A stretch of 37,101 nt of DNA from Thermodesulfobacteriota bacterium (lineage in GTDB: Bacteria; Desulfobacterota; DSM-4660; Desulfatiglandales; Desulfatiglandaceae). A program made the position numbers and the translations under genes. This document shows, one piece after another, positions 33,539-37,101 of this stretch. The notes beneath the pieces were generated by a model that was not told where the DNA came from, ran no database searches, and was given only the letters and a program-made list of their open reading frames with translations. The stretch is taken from contig JANQDY010000064.1 in assembly GCA_028278625.1 (NCBI GenBank), positions 1 through 37,101 on the forward strand. The letters are read 5' to 3'. The first letter of the stretch is position 1; the number at the start of each line of letters is the position of its first letter.

Positions 33539-35162
33539 AAATGCTCGGCTCCACATATTCACCATAAACATCCCTAAAGACATCCGCCATTTCACCCACG
33601 GTAGCATAGCTTTTACAGCATTCCACCAAGAAAGGCATCACGTTCTTTTTCTCTTTTGCCGCCTTTCGAAGGGCTTTCAAGGAGTTGTTGACGGCTTTAC
33701 CATCCCGGTCCCGTTTCAGTTCTTTCAGCCGTTTGATCTGCAGCTCGGCCGATTCATCGCTGTATTCATGGAGTTCCACCTCCATGTCAACGCCTTCGGT
33801 ATATTTGTTGACACCGACTTTGATGATTTCTCCCTTTTGAAGTTTCTTCTCGTACTCATAGGCTTGGCGTGAGACTTCATTCTGGACATATCCGCTGGAG
33901 ACCGCTTCCACCATCCCACCGACGCTTTCAACCTTTTCCATTTCCTCGAGAATTTTTCCTTCCATCTCTTTGGTGAGGGTCTCAACAAAATAGGAGCCGG
34001 CCAAGGGGTCCACCGTATCCCTTAAGCCGATTTCATCCATGAGAATCTGAAAGGTCCTAAGTGACAAGAGGGCCGCCCGTTCCGTGGGAATGGTATAGGC
34101 CTCGTCAAAGGAGCAAAGGGCCGTGGTCTGAGCCCCGGATAGTGCCGCTGCCAGTGCATAATAAGCTCCCCGCATGATGTTGTTTTCGGGCTGCTGTTTG
34201 GTCATGCCGGATCCGCCGCCGCCGAAAATACCCCGCAAAAAAAGGGCCTTTTTGTTTTGTACGTCATATTTTTCTCTTAAAAGCTTGGCCCACAGTTTCC
34301 TGGCCGCCCTGAACTTGGCCACCGTCTCCCAGAGATTGCCGAAAATGTTGAGGTTAAAGGAAAAACGCGCCACAAAATCATCGGCTTTGTACCCCCGGGC
34401 AATGACATTGTCCATATAGGCAAAAGCGATCATGAAAGCATAGGAAATCTCCTGGGCCGGTGTGCAGCCGGATTCCCTGATGTGGTAACCGCAAATGGAG
34501 ACGGGATTGCAGCGGGGAAGATCGGTCATGGCATACTCGATGGTATCACCGATGAGACGGACCGCCGGTTCCACCGGGTAAATCCAGGCGCCGCGGCCCA
34601 CAATCTCCTTTAAAATATCGTTCTGGGGCGTGGCAGAGATCTCGGTCTTTTTGTAGCCCGCATTCTCCGCCATGGCCTGGTACATGGCCAGCATGATGGA
34701 TGCCACGGCATTGATGGTGAGCCCGGCGCCGATGCGGTTGAGCTTTATGTCCTTAAAGGCGATCTCAAAATCCCGCAAGGAGTCGATGGCCATTCCCACA
34801 CGGCCCACCTCTCCTTCAGCCAGTTCATTGTCGGAATCGTATCCCATCTGAGTGGGGAGATCAAAGGCCACGTTGAGCCCGTTCTGCCCGTGGGAGATCA
34901 TGAGTTTGAACCGTTCGTTGGTCTCTTCGGGGGTGCCAAAGCCCGTGTATTGCCGAGTTGTCCAATTTCGGCTTCGATACCCAAGCGGATGGATGCTGCG
35001 GGTAAAAGGGTATTCCCCCGTGTTCCCCAGATCCGTTTCATAGTCAAAACCGACCCGGTCAAGGTCTTCCGGCGTATAAGTCGGTTTCACCTCAATGCCC
35101 GACTGCAGCAGAACCTTCTTTATGGCATCCTTTTCGTCCTTTGTGTAAGTTGCAACTCCCAT
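33534..35162 (-). CDS. Methylmalonyl-CoA mutase-type large subunit (B12-dependent acyl-CoA mutase)
   Basis: 542 residues, the substrate-binding TIM-barrel half of a split mutase; the B12-binding half is the next gene upstream. TRQYTGFGTPEETN, GLNVAFDLPTQMGYDSD, TPQNDILKEIVGRG and ICGYHIRESG are family motifs. Aligned with Propionibacterium methylmalonyl-CoA mutase, Tyr72, Arg190, Tyr226 and His227 fall exactly 17 positions below Tyr89, Arg207, Tyr243 and His244. Keeping Tyr and Arg means the pocket should hold a free carboxylate, as in succinyl/methylmalonyl-CoA, and not an isobutyryl-type ester (Phe/Gln). Ordinary methylmalonyl-CoA mutase is the main alternative to a dedicated arylsuccinyl-CoA mutase. 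GGGG-rich site before the ATG. Confidence 0.92.
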   Translation of the reverse strand: MGVATYTKDEKDAIKKVLLQSGIEVKPTYTPEDLDRVGFDYETDLGNTGEYPFTRSIHPLGYRSRNWTTRQYTGFGTPEETNERFKLMISHGQNGLNVAFDLPTQMGYDSDNELAEGEVGRVGMAIDSLRDFEIAFKDIKLNRIGAGLTINAVASIMLAMYQAMAENAGYKKTEISATPQNDILKEIVGRGAWIYPVEPAVRLIGDTIEYAMTDLPRCNPVSICGYHIRESGCTPAQEISYAFMIAFAYMDNVIARGYKADDFVARFSFNLNIFGNLWETVAKFRAARKLWAKLLREKYDVQNKKALFLRGIFGGGGSGMTKQQPENNIMRGAYYALAAALSGAQTTALCSFDEAYTIPTERAALLSLRTFQILMDEIGLRDTVDPLAGSYFVETLTKEMEGKILEEMEKVESVGGMVEAVSSGYVQNEVSRQAYEYEKKLQKGEIIKVGVNKYTEGVDMEVELHEYSDESAELQIKRLKELKRDRDGKAVNNSLKALRKAAKEKKNVMPFLVECCKSYATVGEMADVFRDVYGEYVEPSIF

Positions 35163-35198
35163 GTCTTCCCCTTCAATTTTAGCGATTAACTGTTAGGA

Positions 35199-35597
35199 TC
35201 AGTTTCCGGCATTTTCCCGAATAAAAGAAACAATATCGTCAAAGAGGGCTCCCCCTGGAAATATGCCGTCAACGCCGATTTCTTTAAGAACCGGAATATC
35301 CCGGTTGGGAATGACGCCGCCCACCAGCAACAGCATGTCATCGATTTGCGCTTCTCTAGCCAATGCCGTCAGTTTGGTGCAGATGGGAATATGGGCGCCA
35401 GACATAATGGATAGACCGATCACGTCCACACCTTCCTGAAGGGCCTGGTTCACAATGCTCCTAACGGTCTGATGAAGCCCGGTATAGATCACCTCCATCC
35501 CGGCTTCCTTCATGGCGTGGGCCACCACCTTGGCCCCCCGGTCATGACCGTCAAGACCCGGTTTTGCCAGCAGGACCCGTATCTTTCTTTCTCCCAT
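35199..35597 (-). CDS. B12-binding subunit of acyl-CoA mutase
   Basis: 132 residues, a stand-alone cobalamin-binding domain: IRVLLAKPGLDGHDRGAKVV contains the Asp16-X-His18-X2-Gly21 motif whose His ligates cobalt; GLSIMSGAH and LLLVGGVIPNRDI complete the nucleotide-loop site. It works with the large subunit encoded 36 bases downstream. AAAGGAT just before the ATG is close, but no better start exists. Split mutases of this layout include methylmalonyl-, isobutyryl- and 2-hydroxyisobutyryl-CoA mutases; a MeaB-type chaperone is not in the window. Confidence 0.94.
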   Translation of the reverse strand: MGERKIRVLLAKPGLDGHDRGAKVVAHAMKEAGMEVIYTGLHQTVRSIVNQALQEGVDVIGLSIMSGAHIPICTKLTALAREAQIDDMLLLVGGVIPNRDIPVLKEIGVDGIFPGGALFDDIVSFIRENAGN

Positions 35598-35627
35598 ATC
35601 CTTTGAACCCCCAAAATTTTCTGTTAA

Positions 35628-36344
35628 TTACCCGTTATCCCTGTGCCCGGAATCCATGTCAAATTCCCTGAGCACAATCTCCTGACCGCGTAGAATGTGC
35701 TCTTTTACGAGCTTTTCCACCCGGTCCGCTTCCCTTCCCCGTATGGCCTCCATCATCAGATGGTGATCCTCATTGCTGACCCGCGCCATGGCTTCAATCT
35801 TTAAAATCACCTGCCTGAAACGGAAGATCTGCTCCCGGATATCATTGATCATTTTGACCAGCCTTGGACTTCGGCTGAGCCTGTACAGAAGATCGTGAAA
35901 ATCGGTATTGATGCCGGGCAGGGCTTCCAGCCGCCCTTCTATAAAACACGTTTCATACTCCTTAAGCTTTTCCTCCAAAGGCGCCAGCTCCCCTTCCTCG
36001 TGTCGAAGGGTCGCCAATCGCGCCGCATAGCTTTCCAGCACCCCGCGTATGCCAAAGGCCTCAACAACATCGGCTCGGGAGAGGCCGATGACGTAAAACC
36101 CTCCCTTTGGGCCCTGCCTGAGCAACCCCTCCCTTTCAAGCTTGTGCATGGCTTCTCTGACGGGTGTTCGGCTGATGCCCAGCGCTTCGGCAAAACGGGT
36201 TTCCACCACGCGGCTTTCGGGTGGCAGGGCTCCCTCGATAATGGCCCCTTTCAGGTTTTCATATACGGATTGTCCTAAAGACCTTCTCTCCGGCAGTGCC
36301 ATAATGGACTTGACGTCTTGCTCTTGTAAGTCAGCAACGGTCAT
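35628..36344 (-). CDS. GntR-family (FadR/FCD subfamily) transcriptional regulator
   Basis: 238 residues. A winged helix-turn-helix lies at about residues 20-90 (SVYENLKGAIIEGALPPESR; LGISRTPVREAMHKLEREGL; GGFYVIGLS). A C-terminal FCD effector domain carries the metal/ligand residues Asp and His in NTDFHDLLY, His in NEDHHLMM and His in VKEHILRG. FCD regulators usually sense small organic acids or acyl-CoA compounds, so it probably controls this cluster, though no clear palindromic operator was found in the 54-base gap upstream. AAAGGAGG lies nine bases before the ATG. Confidence 0.92.
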   Translation of the reverse strand: MTVADLQEQDVKSIMALPERRSLGQSVYENLKGAIIEGALPPESRVVETRFAEALGISRTPVREAMHKLEREGLLRQGPKGGFYVIGLSRADVVEAFGIRGVLESYAARLATLRHEEGELAPLEEKLKEYETCFIEGRLEALPGINTDFHDLLYRLSRSPRLVKMINDIREQIFRFRQVILKIEAMARVSNEDHHLMMEAIRGREADRVEKLVKEHILRGQEIVLREFDMDSGHRDNG

Positions 36345-36398
36345 AAAAGCGCGCCTCCTTTAATTCATTCATCAATCCGCAGGCAACATTCCGCAATC

Positions 36399-37101
36399 CT
36401 AAAGCCCCATCCATTTGGCGATGTTGGTCTGTAGAATCTCATGGGACCCGCCGCCGTAGAGCAGGAAGCGATTGTCACGGTAGTATCTTTGTGCTGAATA
36501 TTCCATGGAGTAAGCGTATGCGCCCAGAATCCGGGTTGCATGATCACTGGCCCGGGTGGCGGCTTCCGTTGCAAAGTACTTGGCCATGGAAGCCTCTGTG
36601 AGGGCCTCCTTTTTCTCATCAATCATATGGGTGGCCTTATAGGTCATGAGCCTTGAGGCCTCCAAATCCACTGCCATATTGGCCACTTTTGCCTGAATCA
36701 GTTGATAGCTGCTGATGGTTTGCCCAAACTGGACCCGCTCTTTGGCATATTGAATGGAATCGTCCATGGCAGCCCGCTGAAGACCGACCGCCAGGGCCGC
36801 CGTCATGGTTCGGATCTCAGACAGGATGGAGAGGAGATTGCCCAAGCCCCTTCCGTGGGCACCCAGCATATGATGATGGGGTATCAGCGTATTCTTGAAG
36901 GCGATTTCGGAAATGGGGGTGGTACGGGTTCCCAGAAGATCAAAGGGCTTGCTGCAGGAAAATCCCGGGGTGTCTCTGGGAACAAAGAAGAAATTAAGCC
37001 CCCTGAACTTCTTTTTGGGATCCGTCTGCAACAGCACCGTGTAAAAATCGGCCACCGGTCCATTGGTGACCCATGTCTTCATGCCGTTTAAGAGGTACCC
37101 C
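36399..37101 (-). CDS. Acyl-CoA dehydrogenase (C-terminal part, cut by window edge)
   Basis: About 234 C-terminal residues are visible; the frame stays open to base 37101. The middle beta domain is seen in LLNGMKTWVTNGPVADFYTV and FFVPRDTPGFSC. The C-terminal helical domain has GRGLGNLLSILSEIRTMTAA, KERVQFGQTISSYQLIQAKVA and RILGAYAYSMEYSAQRYYRDN. The site where many members have the catalytic Glu (YEGT) reads YGGGSHEIL here, so the base must be elsewhere or the chemistry differs. An FAD enzyme that desaturates a CoA ester is expected; in this cluster it may act on the arylmalonyl or arylpropionyl ester after the mutase. Its 5' end is right of the window. Confidence 0.9.
   Translation of the reverse strand, partial: GYLLNGMKTWVTNGPVADFYTVLLQTDPKKKFRGLNFFFVPRDTPGFSCSKPFDLLGTRTTPISEIAFKNTLIPHHHMLGAHGRGLGNLLSILSEIRTMTAALAVGLQRAAMDDSIQYAKERVQFGQTISSYQLIQAKVANMAVDLEASRLMTYKATHMIDEKKEALTEASMAKYFATEAATRASDHATRILGAYAYSMEYSAQRYYRDNRFLLYGGGSHEILQTNIAKWMGL

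Overview
The window looks like chromosomal DNA of an anaerobic deltaproteobacterium, probably related to sulfate reducers (Desulfobacterota). The basis is gene content and protein style: a rpmH-rnpA-yidD-yidC-jag-mnmE block, an ECF/DUF4097 operon, and ferredoxin-, molybdenum- and B12-dependent catabolism with a TRAP transporter. No rRNA, tRNA, CRISPR array or complete insertion sequence was seen. The taxonomic call is inference.

Left part (1-7.1 kb), housekeeping: the 5' half of mreB on the minus strand, then on the plus strand a tightly packed block with a clear sigma70-type promoter (869-898): rpmH, rnpA, yidD, yidC, jag (khpB) and mnmE. A convergent thiC-type gene follows, with no recognisable TPP riboswitch.

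Middle part (7.2-18.1 kb), accessory and cell envelope: a YhhN/lysoplasmalogenase-family membrane protein, two tandem exported parallel beta-helix proteins, a MEMO-family protein with an extra N-terminal domain, an ECF sigma factor with its zinc-finger anti-sigma factor, an exported DUF4097 repeat protein, an acyltransferase-3 membrane protein fused to an extracellular beta-sandwich-like domain, and an AAA_14/DUF4143 ATPase. A scar at 16804-16899 joins a copy of the beta-helix gene's 3' end to a copy of an internal piece of the MEMO gene.

Right part (18.2-37.1 kb), one long minus-strand catabolic cluster. In transcription order it holds an acyl-CoA dehydrogenase (cut by the window edge), a GntR/FCD regulator, a B12-binding mutase subunit, a mutase large subunit, a single-domain response regulator, a three-gene TRAP transporter, a PaaK-type CoA ligase, a fused FAD/2Fe-2S subunit plus a molybdopterin subunit of a xanthine-oxidase-family hydroxylase, hydantoinase/oxoprolinase subunits A and B, and indolepyruvate:ferredoxin oxidoreductase alpha and beta.

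This enzyme set matches, step for step, the anaerobic indole-3-acetate (auxin) degradation route proposed for Aromatoleum/Azoarcus: CoA activation, Mo-dependent oxidation of indole C2 to the lactam, ATP-dependent lactam opening by a hydantoinase-type enzyme, B12-dependent carbon-skeleton rearrangement of an arylsuccinyl-CoA to an arylmalonyl-type CoA ester, then acyl-CoA dehydrogenation towards 2-aminobenzoyl-CoA. IorAB would add an entry from tryptophan via indolepyruvate, and the TRAP system an entry for the external acid. The individual family calls are strong; the pathway assignment is inference from gene content and conserved mutase residues, and is the most interesting feature of the window.
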